A stretch of 64,000 nt of DNA, taken from positions 14,681,501 to 14,745,500 of the forward strand of contig BSBM01000779.1 of the NCBI GenBank assembly GCA_027924585.1. The letters are read 5' to 3'. The notes beneath the pieces are model-generated. The model had not been told where the DNA came from. It made no database searches and worked only from the letters and a program-made list of their open reading frames with translations. Shown here piece by piece: positions 1 through 11,851 of this stretch (positions are counted from its first letter, which is position 1; each line of letters starts with the position of its first letter). Both the position numbers and the translations under genes were made by a program. This DNA is from Larix kaempferi (taxonomy: Eukaryota > Streptophyta > Pinopsida > Pinales > Pinaceae).

Positions 1-759
1 TGCCCTCGTTAACCTAACCGTGAGCCAAATCTGCTAACCTCTGTGGTCTATTTAAAAGGAGGGTCGCTGCCTTTATTTGTCTGCCTGCTGCCACAGCTAT
101 TATTTCTTATACAGTAATTACAATATGATACCTTTTCTATCTGAGTTTTATGCACATGTATAAAAGAATTGAAATCACAAAACTGTTCTTTGGATCTCCG
201 TCGAGATCTTACAGTTAGCTGTTTTTCTAACAGTTCATGATGTAAGATAAAGTTTTATAATAGGGTGCAATTAGGATTTTTTCCTAATCAACTTGAATAT
301 ATATTTCATTTGCATGATTAGTATCAAGTTAATTTTAGTAATGTCTAGTGATCCATATAGTTTTTATTGATTAGAGAATAGCCACAGCATCTCTAATTAA
401 ATAATGTTATATATTATGATTGATTAGGATCACATAAAGAATATTTAGACATTAATTGTAATTAATTATACTAAATATAATAAATTTTAACCCACGGGAA
501 TTTTTATTATATTTATATAATTAATTAGGATAAAATATTTCATAACTTACCCATAGGAATTATGAATTAATAGTTTTATCATGAAGTTCAATTCTGTCAT
601 AAAGAATCATTGAATCTGCTTGAATTGAAAATTTAGCCCACATGCAATTTTTATGTCATTAGATTCAATTTTAAGCATGAATTTACATTGGTAAAGCATG
701 AAATTTTATTTTTAAGACCTCAATTTTAACGTAAGCATGTGATCTTTAATTTTATGCAG
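1..759 (+). other. 5' non-coding part of a copia element (probable LTR and leader remnant)
   Basis: There is no coding signal. A TATA-like stretch lies at 49-58 (tatttaaaag), followed by transcribed-looking sequence that leads into the copia gag at 760. No clean tRNA-Met primer site is visible; the nearest resemblance, tagtatcaag near 319, is too degraded to count. Just before gag is a run that looks like an intron acceptor (ttttatgcag, 750-759). Treating this as the decayed LTR and leader of the downstream element is inference. The other LTR end cannot be matched within the window. Confidence 0.35.
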
Positions 760-2263
760 TTGTACAACCTGCAAATTTCTCTAAAATTCGTTGTGATATC
801 CCTGAACTTAAGGGAGATAACTATAAAGTCTGGAAGGAGAGAATTCTACTTCATTTGGGGTGGATGGACAAAGACTATGCTATTAGGAAAAATGAACCAC
901 CATCACTCACTAATACCAGCACTGCAGCAGACATCACGTTTTATGAACGATGGGAACGATCTAATTGCCTTAGCATGATGTTCATTAAGACTAAAATTTC
1001 AGCAGGTATTCATGGTTCCATTGATCAGCATGGAAAGGTCTGAGACTTGCTGAAGGCCATTGATGATCAATTCGTCACTTCAGACAAGGCACTAGCAAGC
1101 ACCCTAATCGTGAAGTTCTCATCCCTAAGACTCACCAGTGTGAAAGGTGTGCGCGAGCACATCATGCAGATGAGGGACACTGTGGCTCAATTGAAGAAAC
1201 TTTAGGTTGAAATATTGGAGTCTTTCCTTGTGCACTATATCCTGAACACCCTCCCGCACCAATATGGACCTTTCAAAATCTCATACAACACACATAAGGA
1301 TAAATGATCAATTAATGAACTCATGACCATGTGTGTTCAAGAGGAAGAAAGACTGGTGATGGAACTCGGAGAAAGTGCAATGCTGGAAACGCATAGGAAG
1401 GGCATATCTCAAGCCACTAAGAAAGGGAAAGGTAAAGTACCTCTCCAAGCTGATATCAAGAAGGATTCCAAGTGTTTCTTCTGTAAAAAGAAGGGACACA
1501 TGAAGAAGGAATGCACAAATTTCAGAAATGGCTTGCAGACAAAGGTAATGCAATCTCGTTTGTTTGTTATGAATCTAATATGGTCAATGTCAATATTAAC
1601 ACTTGGTGGATTGATTCTGGATCAACAATTCACATTTCGAATTCCTTGCAGGGTTTACAAAGCCTAAGGAAGCCAGTGGGAAGTGAGCAAAGCATCTTAT
1701 CAGGAAACAAGATGGGCTTGCATGTGGAAGCTATAGGAACATGTTGTTTAACTTTAAGTAGTGGTTTTGTTTTAGAATTAGAAAAGACCTTTTATGTTCC
1801 AAGTTTTTCTAGAAACTTGATTTCAGTTTCAAGGCTTGTACCTTTTGGATATTCCTTCAACTTTTTAGAAATATCTTTCAGTTTATTTTATAAATCTGAT
1901 TATGTTGGGAATGGTATTTTTTCTGATGGTCTTTACCGCATTAATTTACAAAACAATGTCACTTATGATTCAATGCATGTAAACACTGGCGCTAAAAGAT
2001 GTGTTATTAATGATAATTCCTCTAAATTATGGCACCGGAGACTAGGTCATATCTCCATAGAAAGAATTAAAAGATTGGTAAATGAAGGTGTACTTAATAC
2101 TCTGGATTTTACTGATTTTGAGACTTGTGTGGATTGCATAAAAGGAAAGCAGACCAACAAGTCGAAGAAAGGTGCCAATAGGAGTTCAGACATATTAGAG
2201 ATCATACATACTGATATATGTAGTCCAGACATGGACTCACATGTGCACTTTAATTTAATTTGA
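760..2263 (+). pseudogene. Ty1/copia gag-protease-integrase remnant
   Basis: Read in one frame from 760, the sequence gives a copia-type gag (PELKGDNYKVWKERI, then LLHLGWMDKDYAIRK). In-frame stops lie at 1041, 1203 and 1305. A CCHC zinc knuckle (CFFCKKKGHMKKEC) follows at about 1470-1513. The frame then shifts near 1511-1550 into a second open stretch. This carries the aspartic protease active site (WWIDSGSTIHI, about 1605-1640) and the GAG-pre-integrase segment (KLWHRRLGHISIERI), and it ends at the start of the integrase core (IIHTDICSP). The rest of integrase, reverse transcriptase and RNase H are missing. Such polyproteins normally run to 1,300 or more residues, so about two thirds is deleted. 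Three stops, one frameshift and the large deletion make it dead. Confidence 0.93.
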
Positions 2264-2940
2264 GGAAATTGATCTATGAGGACCAAGAATAAACATAAGG
2301 TTTATTCATTAAGAAATTGTTGCCACATAAATTAAAATAGCAATACATACATAGTAATACATGGAAGGTAATACTTGTCATAAGAGGACTTATCGCCATG
2401 ATTCTTGTATCTATTACTTAATACAGATTTTCAATAGGTTTTAAGATGAGACATTAAGTTTGGAAGTATGGACCAAGTGGGAGAATGTAAGCTCCCGCAT
2501 CCCCATCCAGCATTCAGCGGCTTCTCAAACTGCCGACGGTTCATTCGGTTATCAACCACACTTAAACTGATTTCTAGTTTGAGAAACTGTTTTCTTGCTG
2601 GGAGCTTTTGGAGTGGTCCATCTAGGGTTCTCTACCTAGATTTGTGGAACAGTTGACACATAGCCATCAGAAGCTTGATGGAAGCTTGGCTATTAAACCC
2701 TTGTTTGGTCCCCAAGCTCACTAACTCAATCCCCTTCAGTTTTACACCATCAAAAAAGAGAAAGCAGAGCTTGGAAGCGCCGTACAGGAAGCAAAATTTG
2801 TGTGGAACAGGGAAATCTTCTACAGCAAGTCAAGTAGCATCAATGGCTGGAGGTATGATTTATTTGGTATTCTTATTTCGATTATGTTTTGGAGTTTTAT
2901 TCCGCATTTTTCAGAATCGAAAATTTAGCTAACAATTTCT
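2264..2940 (+). other. Copia 3' remnant with polypurine tract, then unassigned DNA
   Basis: The copia coding frame ends at 2263. A purine-rich run, aagtgggagaa at about 2475-2485, is followed directly by tgtaagctcccgc at 2486. This is the usual layout of a copia polypurine tract and the first bases of a 3' LTR. The LTR cannot be delimited: no second copy and no clear end are visible before the P450 fragment. Short open frames at 2468-2656 and 2675-2932 match nothing I recognise. Confidence 0.4.
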
Positions 2941-3324
2941 GGATTCATGATACCCAAGCACACCCAGATAATCGTCAACGTGTGGGCAATCGGAAGGGAC
3001 CCCTCGATCTGGACGGATCCATTGAAATTCATCCCTGAGAGATTTTTTGAGAAGGAGACCAGTACTGTGGATTATAGGGCCAACACTTCCAGCTCATTCC
3101 ATTCGGAGCAGGAAGAAGGATTTGCGTTGGACTTCCCTTGGCGACTCGGATGGTCCATCTACTGTTGGCGTCACTCCTCCAGTCATTCGAGTGGACACTT
3201 CCTCAAGGCCGCATAACCGCAAACCAGGTCGACATGAGCGACAAGTTTGGATTGACACTAGGGAAGATGGTGCCATTGGAAGTCATTCGCACGCCACGTC
3301 TGCCCTCTGAAATGTACCGAGATT
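2941..3324 (+). pseudogene. Cytochrome P450 3'-exon fragment, CYP76-like
   Basis: This is the C-terminal part of a microsomal plant cytochrome P450 (heme monooxygenase). The first frame reads [20 protein letters not shown], then [10 protein letters not shown], the beta-strand and PERF regions. The second frame, from about 3087, reads [15 protein letters not shown], the heme-binding loop with its cysteine ligand. The I- and L-helix sequence after it runs to LEVIRTPRLPSEMYRD and a stop at 3322. The frames are separated by an extra dinucleotide at about 3084-3086 (aacac where aac is expected). All residues on both sides fit the CYP76/geraniol-hydroxylase-like pattern. The upstream part of the protein (about 370 residues) is absent and a stop lies in frame at 2926. 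It is a recent-looking pseudogene piece with one visible lesion. Confidence 0.93.
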
Positions 3325-4520
3325 AGATTAAACTATAACTAAAATTTTATTTTTGTAAAGTATATGATCAATGTGGAATATGCTGTGACAGGATTTCATG
3401 CTTCTTCCTGTATTATGGACCGCAGTCCATGGCATTGGCCTTTCCGTTAGCTTATCATATATTAATAATCACAAACCATAACTTAAGAAATAGTGTACAT
3501 TATTTTTATAAATGCATTTGTATTTTGCATGTTTCTTTGTTTCACTTTAAACACATTATTTAAGATAGATATTAATAGATGAAAGCACGGTCAGAAATTT
3601 GTCCGCAACTTGGTTTCTTCACTTATTTTTCTGTCATAATTTAAGAATCAACTACGTAAATTACAAGTTACTAGTATATCTAGCTTGCTGACTATGAATA
3701 TACCTTTAGGAAATTACTATTCCCATGATAATAAAAAAGTCAACTACTATCCCTGCCACGGATATAAGATAGGCACAACATTAGAATCGACAATCTGGCT
3801 AATTTTCATGGCACTCACGAGATGGAGCCCCTCTTTTATACTCTCTCTATGTGGGTAATGCCTTCTCAAACTAATTACTCTCATGTAAAACATTTACTAT
3901 GGGATTCTTCGTGTTATTTCGTGGCAGAGGAGTTTTTACTATGCGAATCTTTTTAAAATTTCAAAGATTCAATAATGTTTTCTTTGTAGAATTAAGCTAC
4001 AAAATTGTGTTGCATTCTGTAGTGGTGTATGGGAAGATTTATTGTAACAAATATCACATTAAGCTTTTTATTTAAATTTAGTAAAATCTTTCTAATTAAG
4101 TGTTTAAGTGTTTAATATGGTTTAGGAGGTTAAACGTAGGATGGTTTAGGCTTTTCGGTGGGTTTTGGCTTGGTGTAAAAATAGATTCAGTATTCTGAAA
4201 ATCCCGGAGTATTTGAATGATGAAAGTTTGACAACTCTTATCTGAAATTTCAAAAATTCATTGCAGGAGTCTGTAAAAATCAGAAAGAAGAAAAAAATAA
4301 AAAAATAAAAAAATCAATCCAATCTCACATTGATAATCTTACTACAGGAAATTTCGATTCCTCATTAAATTCTCACGTTTATAAATTTTGGCTTAAAATA
4401 AATTGTAGATTCCATACCTTTGTGTTCTATCTCTTCCTTACAGACGCTTGAAGCTCGCGATCAAGCCACAATGCGAATGGTACTTCCGTTACAGATCTGT
4501 GATCTTAAGATTTCCCTTAA
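3325..4520. other. No gene seen
   Basis: AT-rich DNA after the P450 fragment. I see no coding frame longer than chance, no RNA gene and no repeat with a second copy in the window. An A-rich run lies at about 4285-4312. Confidence 0.6.
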
Positions 4521-4763
4521 CAACGATTAGATGCTAATGAAAGTGACATTTCCAGAGCATCAAGACCAGCTAATGAAAGTGACATTTCCACTGCCAAAAG
4601 CGATAGTATGGAAGACAAAAATTCAAGGTATGAAATGACTCTTATAACTGCACCAGATGAGGATGTAGTGGCTAAAGAGAAATTTAATATTTCCAGCTTT
4701 TCAAAGGAGAGTGAAAATGCAGAAAGATTCGAACCCATTGATTCACAATGTGTTACGAATTAA
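4521..4763 (+). other. Unassigned exon-like open frame
   Basis: From 4521 a + strand frame stays open to the stop at 4761 (about 80 residues). It is acidic and serine-rich, with a short internal duplication: ANESDIS occurs twice, encoded at about 4532-4553 and 4571-4592. The end reads ERFEPIDSQCVTN. There is no ATG near the start, so if real it would be an internal or last exon. I do not recognise the family. The 77-bp direct repeat that follows begins inside its last codons, so its 3' end may have been created by that duplication. Confidence 0.25.
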
Positions 4764-4833
4764 TATTCTAAATGTTTTAGGTTTTTTATCTTTTCGGTAT
4801 AATTTTGGTCAAATGTGTATGTGTGGGACATCC
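4757..4833 (+). repeat. 77-bp direct repeat, left copy
   Basis: Runs from gaattaatattctaaatg to gtgtgggacatcc. The same sequence recurs at 5822-5898 with only a few differences. The two copies flank about 1 kb that contains the LON2 exon. Confidence 0.85.
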
Positions 4834-5120
4834 TTTGATTTACTCTAAGAACTGAAACAAAGTGGCGTGGCACAGCAGTATACTCTTTTCTCTTTGCATT
4901 GTGATAAATAGTTTAACCTCTAATTCTTCATGAGTTGGGTGCCGCTGACAGAGAGATTATTGGTGCATAGTATTATTAGTTTAGTAGTGGGTTGATATAT
5001 TCTCAATACTCCAAAAACAAGCTCAGAATATTGTACAAAAAAGTATCATGCACCTTGAAATTGTCCTGAGCTCTTTTATTGAACTGCATGCACATTAAAT
5101 GTTTACTTTCTCTATCACAG

Positions 5121-5290
5121 GGGTGTCGCTGCTCGAGCTTTACATTTATCACGAGGAGTGGAGAAGGCAAGTGGAAGAGTCACCTATACAGTAGTGCTTG
5201 AAGGTCTGTGCAAATTCAGTGTGCAAGAAATGAATACAAAGGGATCTTATAACACTGCACGGGTTTCATGTCTCGATATGATGAAGGCAG
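5121..5290 (+). pseudogene. LON2: Peroxisomal Lon protease (LON2) exon fragment
   Basis: A splice acceptor (tctatcacag, ending at 5120) is followed by an uninterrupted frame that begins GVAARALHLSRGVEK and continues GRVTYTVVLEGLCKF, then VQEMNTKGSYNTARVSCLDM. This is the N-terminal substrate-binding LON domain of plant LON2, the ATP-dependent protease of the peroxisome matrix. About 57 residues are present out of nearly 900. No other exon (AAA+ Walker motifs, Ser-Lys catalytic domain) is seen nearby. Homology stops at KAE, where a normal donor would be expected, but the bases there are AA rather than GT. The exon is therefore an isolated fragment with a lost donor site. Confidence 0.87.
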
Positions 5291-5821
5291 AAAAAACTTT
5301 CATCTTGGTTCTATTTCCTTTATTCATAATTTCTTGTCAATACAATAGAAATTCTTAGTTCATTTTCTATAATGGCATGCTCAACATAGCAATTTGAGTA
5401 GTCCTTTAATTTTATATTGATTACTCTGAAGCATGGGAAGAGCAGTTAATGAATGGAATATTATGGAAGTTTGGCTTGGATCCTCCCTGTCCACCATCTC
5501 CACCAAATTAAATTAAATATTGTTCTCACGTCTGCGTCACGGCAAAGCTGTCCATATTTTAATTTTGGAAAGCCTTTCGGAAGACAAATTCCAGTAAACG
5601 AGTGAGGAGAGAATTTTTCATGAGTTTCGTTAAACAGTGAACAGGCTCGAGGGCTACATATGTGGTTTAGGGCCAGACAATCTCTCTCGTTTGACTGATC
5701 GTACTGTGTAAGCTTCTGGAAGATCTGGAGAGTAGTGATGTTCTAGATGGGTTCACAACTTCAATGTATAATATTTGAAGTGGTGGATGGACGTGATAAC
5801 GTATGGCCCAACTCAAATTAG

Positions 5822-5898
5822 GAATTAGTATTCTAAATGTTTTAGGTTTTTAATCTTTTCGGTATAATTTTGGTCAAATGTGTATGTGTGGGACATCC
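5822..5898 (+). repeat. 77-bp direct repeat, right copy
   Basis: Matches 4757-4833, with a few substitutions (for example ggtttttaatc for ggttttttatc). Sequence diverges immediately on both sides, so the repeated unit is only this piece. Confidence 0.85.
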
Positions 5899-6348
5899 CG
5901 AATTGGAGATTTGACAAATCACAAATATATAGAAGTAGTATGGATGCTAAAGTTAAATGTGGACCTAAAAGGAAGAGTGAAATCCCTGAGGTTGCTAAAG
6001 GGTGTGCAATTAGAAAATCAATTCGTAAGTTGAAAAAGCTCTCACCTTTTGAGCCAGTTGAAGAACTCAGTAAACAATAAACATGATGGATGGATTGGTA
6101 AAAGGATGTTAGAAGACGAAATGATAGATCTGGTAAAACCCGTTAATAAGGCTACATTTTCTCAAGCTCGACAGCCCCTACACTCAGATCATACATATGT
6201 GGAGCCTTTGTCAAGACAAGAGATGACAGAAACAGCAGCGAAAGTCGCTACTACTGAAATAACAAAGACAAGTCCATTTCGGGTGCCAAAAACTCAGGGA
6301 AGTGCTGGTTACAGAAAGACTCCTACTAGTAGCTTGCAGATATCATAA
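5880..6348 (+). other. Unassigned lysine/serine-rich open frames, possible broken exon
   Basis: Two overlapping open frames run in the same direction. The first (5880-6080) contains KVKCGPKRKSEIPEVAKG, then AIRKSIRKLKKLSPFEPVEE. The second (6049-6348) continues with MLEDEMIDLVKPVNKATFS and ends SPFRVPKTQGSAGYRKTPTS. One indel near 6060-6080 would join them. The basic, proline/serine-rich composition resembles disordered parts of nuclear proteins, but I cannot name a family. The first frame starts inside the 77-bp repeat, so its first residues are probably not original. Confidence 0.3.
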
Positions 6349-8062
6349 TATAAATGGAAGGGAAAGGATGCCATTGCATGTGACAGTAAAGATGTTGTGC
6401 AAAAGAACTAGGGAATCGGGATTAGCTCAGTGCTTCGTTTCCAAAGCAATATGTTTCAGGTGTGATTGAGAGCAATTTTTGCAGGAAAAAATTTAGCAGT
6501 CTTTTTCTCACTACAAGAGCAGAAGAATTTGTTTCCTTAGCGTAGCCCCTCTATTACAAGACCCTGTATGTCTGTGTGTTTTCTGAAACTTGAGTGACTC
6601 CATCATTTTCTGTGCAATTTTTTTGTGGTAGCTGGATTCCACAACTTACAAATAGCAGCAGTCTACTAGTAGTTTCCAAAAGAAGCATGGAGTGGTATCC
6701 ATTAATGCCTTCTTTACCCTGTTTGAAGAACATAAGATAGATTCTTCATCGTGTTAACAAACACATCTCCTACTCATTTACAGATAGTTTTTGTTAAAAT
6801 GCAAAAATTGGTGCATCAAATATGAAGTTCCATTGCATTTCAAAGCCTTTATATGAAATATTCAATCTATAATAGTTTTTTTGCAATCTATCAGCACTAT
6901 TTATCTACAAAGTATTTAAAATTTTGGTCATTCTTCAAGAGCCTCTCTGGATCTCTTCTCCATAGTTTCACAAAACTCAAGATTGCAACTTACCTCAAGA
7001 AAGTTCATTAGACTTCTTGTTTGCAGCTTATGGCCCTCCTAAAGTTCATGTGATCTTCAGTTCCAAATCATTTAGGAGTTCATTGCAGCCAGATATATTT
7101 TATTGTGCAATGCTTTTAGCAACCTATGGATTTTTCCACAGACCCATGATTGTTACTATAGGTCCACAACATCCTTTCCAAGTCACATGTTTTCATGGAT
7201 GACAAATATACTTCCTAGTTTCCCTTTAGACCATTAACAATATGCTCTTGAGGTAATTTTTTGAATTGTTTATACAGCTTGGAGGTTGGAGTCCTTCACT
7301 GTTTAGATCTTATTTTCTGGAAAAATAATTGTATTATTGTAGATTTGAATTTTTTGGAATTAAGTACCAAGGCCATTATTTATTGTTTGTCTGCAAGTAG
7401 CTCAAGCTTGTCTCTATTTTGAGAAAACGTAAGTGGAGAAGACATTATTTTTTCTCTGTACAAACTTATCCTTCCTCTGAAAAGAGAATCCAAATTACCT
7501 TTTAAATAGAGTTTTGTATAGATCTGATTGAAACATTTACAAGATGGTTCTTGACCTTAGCTGAGCTATGCATTCGAGTCATTTTTGAATCATCGGGAAA
7601 TTAAATTTTGTAGAACTATTTATTTGAGAGAGACAATTGCATTATATTATAATTCATCTATAGAGTGTGGTTTGTGTTTTTGCTTTGGACTGACATGTTA
7701 CTTCCATTTTCAGGAAATGCTGGTTCAACAAACTACAAATGCCATTTATGCATGGTAAGAGTTCTATGAATTGAAATAATAAAGAAACATGCCTTGACTT
7801 GTGAATATCAAATAGAGGTTCTGGAATAACATTGTCTACTACTATAGGTATTTGCTAATATGAAAGCATGTAACATTCAACAAACCCAAGCATTTTTCAC
7901 AAATTATGATTGGTTGAATGTCTTAGTACTCAAAATTCTATTTTAGTTACAGGGTCTATAAATACATTATTTTAATCTTATAATCATGAGGTTCAAGGTA
8001 TGTTACTGGAGAACATAACTGTACCAATGATAAATTGTTCACACTAATCCTGTTGTTGCATC
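6349..8062. other. No gene seen except one small exon-like block
   Basis: Intron-like T-rich DNA. The only block with exon features is 7714-7754: a pyrimidine tract and cag acceptor, 41 bases encoding EMLVQQTTNAIYA, then a gtaag donor. Its parent gene is not recognised. It may belong with the exon-like block at 8062-8232. Confidence 0.4.
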
Positions 8063-8232
8063 ACGGGAAGCAAGGTGTTAAAGTTAATGCAGCTGGGAAA
8101 CCCATTCTCAGGGAGGATAAGCTTAAGAAAGCTCAAGTATTGGTCAGGTACTTAAATGCTAAAACAAAGGAGGAGCTTCAGAGTATGAATGTCAGGACTG
8201 TCACAGTGATGCAAGCCAATAGGTTTGTCACT
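8062..8232 (+). other. Unassigned conserved-looking exon
   Basis: The frame reads GKQGVKVNAAGKPILRED, then KLKKAQVLVRYLNAKTKEEL and QSMNVRTVTVMQANRF. It has codon use and composition typical of a real plant exon, and a possible donor follows (ccaatag then gtttgt, 8223). A possible acceptor agc lies at 8069-8071. I do not recognise the family. An ATG-led stretch at 8580-8657 (MALSLDYEGTANQSHK, then AANECKDIYK) lies 350 bases further on in the same direction. Like its neighbours in this region it is probably an isolated gene piece. Confidence 0.4.
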
Positions 8233-8657
8233 AAATATATTTTATGCAACTATTATTAAGGTCTAACGCATGATCCACTGCAAATCTCTGAAGAGAGTGA
8301 GATATAGCCAGAACTACACCTCCTCCCCCTTGCTCATGATCCGTAGCCCAAAATGGACCATTCCAGCAGGAATTCTTATGACATCTTAAATTCTAATTCA
8401 AATCTGGCAGACTTAACCTCTTGAAGGAACACCATATCCTGTTGGCTTAAAAACACCTCACAAGCTGCTTATTACTAGGGATTTTATTATTTCTTTTATA
8501 TTAATTGTATGTAAGTTTTGTTTTTCAGGTATTTAGTTATATTATTAATCCTTTTTAACCTTGAATTCCAGGAGTAACCATGGCTTTGTCTTTGGATTAT
8601 GAGGGTACTGCTAATCAGTCCCACAAAGCAGCTAATGAATGCAAAGATATATATAAG

Positions 8658-11600
8658 GCAAGCTTCTTATCTTCCTTCTCAAGGCAAAAAGCTTATTATT
8701 TTAACTTGAGTCAGATTCATGGAAAAAATTCTTTTTTTTTTAGATTAATATTTCGGTTATTGAGATATTTAACTTTTTGCAGATGCTTTCAGAAAGATTT
8801 GAGGTGGAAAAAAAATTACTTTGAAGTAAACTTACATCTAAGTCAATGTTATATCCAAGTATCTAGGGATCTATAATGCTAACAAGTTCCTGCAAATGTT
8901 CTTCAAATCATTTGGATAATTGCTTTCCACCTGAGATTTTTTGTTCCTCTTCAGCTCTTGATTTCTGGGTTTAGATTCTCCCATTATCAAACCATACGAG
9001 TTTGTGTCTGGACTTGGTATTGCTTAAATCACTCTCAGAAAGGCTTCTTCCATATACCAAGGATTAGCATCAGGTGAGCTGTCTGTAACTTAACATGGCT
9101 ACAAAGAACTCTGTAATTCTTGTTTCTTGCTGATAAAAATAATTGTACAGAAAAAGCCATTACTTGATATTTTTAAACTGTACAAATATTTGGGACCATC
9201 AAAGAAGAAATGACATTTTCGGATTTTTTGCCTATTGTTACTAATATTTTGTATTTCAGTTAGTTTAATTTGTCAGTGACTTCTGCTAGGTGAGGAAATT
9301 GCCAGTTCGGGGGTTCATATTCTTAATTGTTGAATCAACCAATCTCATTTTTTTTCTATTTTATCTTGTCTCGTGAAACTTCTAACTTGTCATTTAATAA
9401 CATCAGGTTACTTTGAACATGGTTGAGGCTTTGAGTAGGTTGATTGCCTTTGGTCTGTAGTCAACATCGAGATCACCTCTAGAATTTATACCACATCAGA
9501 CACTTTTGTGGTTGTTAGATGCATCCTATGGACTATATTGGTAAGTATGATCATTCTTTGTTAACTATCTATCTATGTATCAATCAAGCTATATAATTAT
9601 TTAGGCAAGTATTATGTGTGTGGAATAGATATCTATGCAGCTAGTTTGCTTGGTAATGACATCTGCATCTCAATTTTTTGTTACATCCATAGTTTTATGC
9701 AGTACCTCATTTGAACTTATCTTTATCTCCTTCTTGTCTTGGTGCATAGGTACTACAAAGTTTAGCAGTTTAGTTCATGTTCTGTGCTATAGATGGCATT
9801 CAGCTTTGTGGGTGTTGCCACATAAGCTTGAAATGGCGAGGATCAAATTACTTGATTGGAAAGTGTGCTTTCTTGATAAAAAAACATGTTTTTTTAATCT
9901 AAAAGATCTAAAACCATTCTATGGCTTATCCTTTATGTAGAACAATATGACAGGCAACCATAATGAAGAGAATCAAGGCCCTGTCTTCCTTTTCCAAGCT
10001 ACACACACAACATTTTTCTCTAGCTTTTTGTAAGATTCATATTTTATTCTCTGAACTTACATGTTTGGAGTGATTTTATCTGGATGATTGCCAAGAATGA
10101 ATTAGTGCTTTATCACAATCCAAGTTATATAGTCTCTCTTTCTTCCATCATTTCGATTCATTTTTTTCATTCGATATAAACATAACCTCTCCACACACAC
10201 AAGTATATGGAATACAAAATTGGTATAATTCATCAACAATTTTGTTTCAAAGTCTCCTGGCTTGAAGAGAGAGATATCAGGCAGTGGCTATCGATATCTT
10301 GCAAGAAACCACCCAAGTTAAGATTACAAATATTGTAAACTATTTGTTCTATACAGGGAAGAATTTGATTTTTGATTTCAGATACGTCTTTTACTTCTTC
10401 AATTTTCCCTAGCCCATGATATAAATTGTGATTGCTAGAAGCAAGTCTATTGACTCTATTCTTATTATTATTGTGAGCATGATGGTGACCTGATGGAATC
10501 ATGTCATTGTGGTACAACTGAATGAGGGTCATCGGGGTGGACTTAAGTCTGTATATATGGTCCCTTCTAGATAATTTGATTGAATGGTCACTATTTTTAA
10601 TCTTCTGCAGTGTGCTTTCTGTTTAAGCTGCACCATCCCACATATTACAAGAGAGTGGTTAAAATGAAATATACATAAGATTTGTTTATTCAAGTCACCT
10701 CACCTTTTTTGGCATATGTTGCTATATTTTTCTTGTCCACTGTGGTCTCTGCCATCTTGAAAGAAGATCCCAACATATTCCCTACTGTTCTAAGTATGGT
10801 ATTGAATATCTTATCTGAGGGAAAGGCAATTTGATTTATATCAGAGTTAAATATTATTATGGTCGTGGGACCAATATCTTAAATATGACCCAATTTCAGG
10901 CATGAAGTGTAGGTCATTGTTGAAAATTCCTCTAGTGAAATAACTATACAAAATCTTTCATAGGGAAACGAAGATCTCGTCTTTTATCTGCAGCGTTCAA
11001 TTACATTAGCTCAGGTTTCACAATTTTTTTTATTATTATTTTATTTTAGAAAAATGCCAAATAATTTGCCATTAAGTGCTAGGCTACTTATTATCTACAC
11101 ATAGCGTTTGACATGCTTTAATTGCATCATGAGCTCAAGAAAGTGTTTAAATCACATAACAGAACCTGCATTCAAACAAGACACCCCTTCCCCAGGGTTT
11201 CTTGTTTTACTGCAAACACTGGAAGAAGGATTTCTCCCCCCCTCACCTCTAACTCCTCTCATTGAGAGTCCCTGAAGGGCATTGAGGATGCCCCATAGGC
11301 ATGCTCCTTTTGGCTTCACAACATTGTTGATATTGTTGCTCAAGCTTGCACTATGGTACCTCCTTGGGCACTGCTACATATCTGCACTATAAACTCTTAC
11401 AGTGGTGGCAATTGTAGAGCCACAGACTCACCTCCCTTTTTTGTTTCTCTAATTCTCCAAAATGCCAAATATTTGTTCTACATTGATACCTGCATACATG
11501 TTTTATCAGTCGTTTTTTTGGATGCGCCCAATGAAAATTCTCAAAATATTTGCCTATTGAAGGGTCTCACATTTGTTTAGTAGGGATTTTTTAACCTATT

Positions 11601-11851
11601 GTAAATGTCGATGGCTCTGGGAAAGTCAGTATATGGATATAAGAATTGACAAACAATGAATTTTTTATTCTTTGCTACCAAACATAGTATGAAAGGTGTG
11701 ACAGATATTGGGAAAGTAATGTGGTGTTTTTATTATAATTATAATTTTATTATCTTTTAAACTAACATGAGGTATTTTTCATGGTACATGATACAGGTGC
11801 AAAAAGCTATCCAAAACACGCAAACAAATGCTCATCTTTCAAGCTCCTGTG
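8658..11851. other. No gene seen
   Basis: Long AT-rich intron-like DNA. Open frames at 9635-9940 (+), 10233-10532 (-) and 11152-11343 (-) have no recognisable domain and look accidental. A homopolymer/low-complexity stretch lies at about 11025-11050. Confidence 0.55.

Noticed and set aside
11152-11343. Minus-strand reading frame of 63 residues
   Set aside because: No domain, no splice context and unlike its neighbours only by chance composition.
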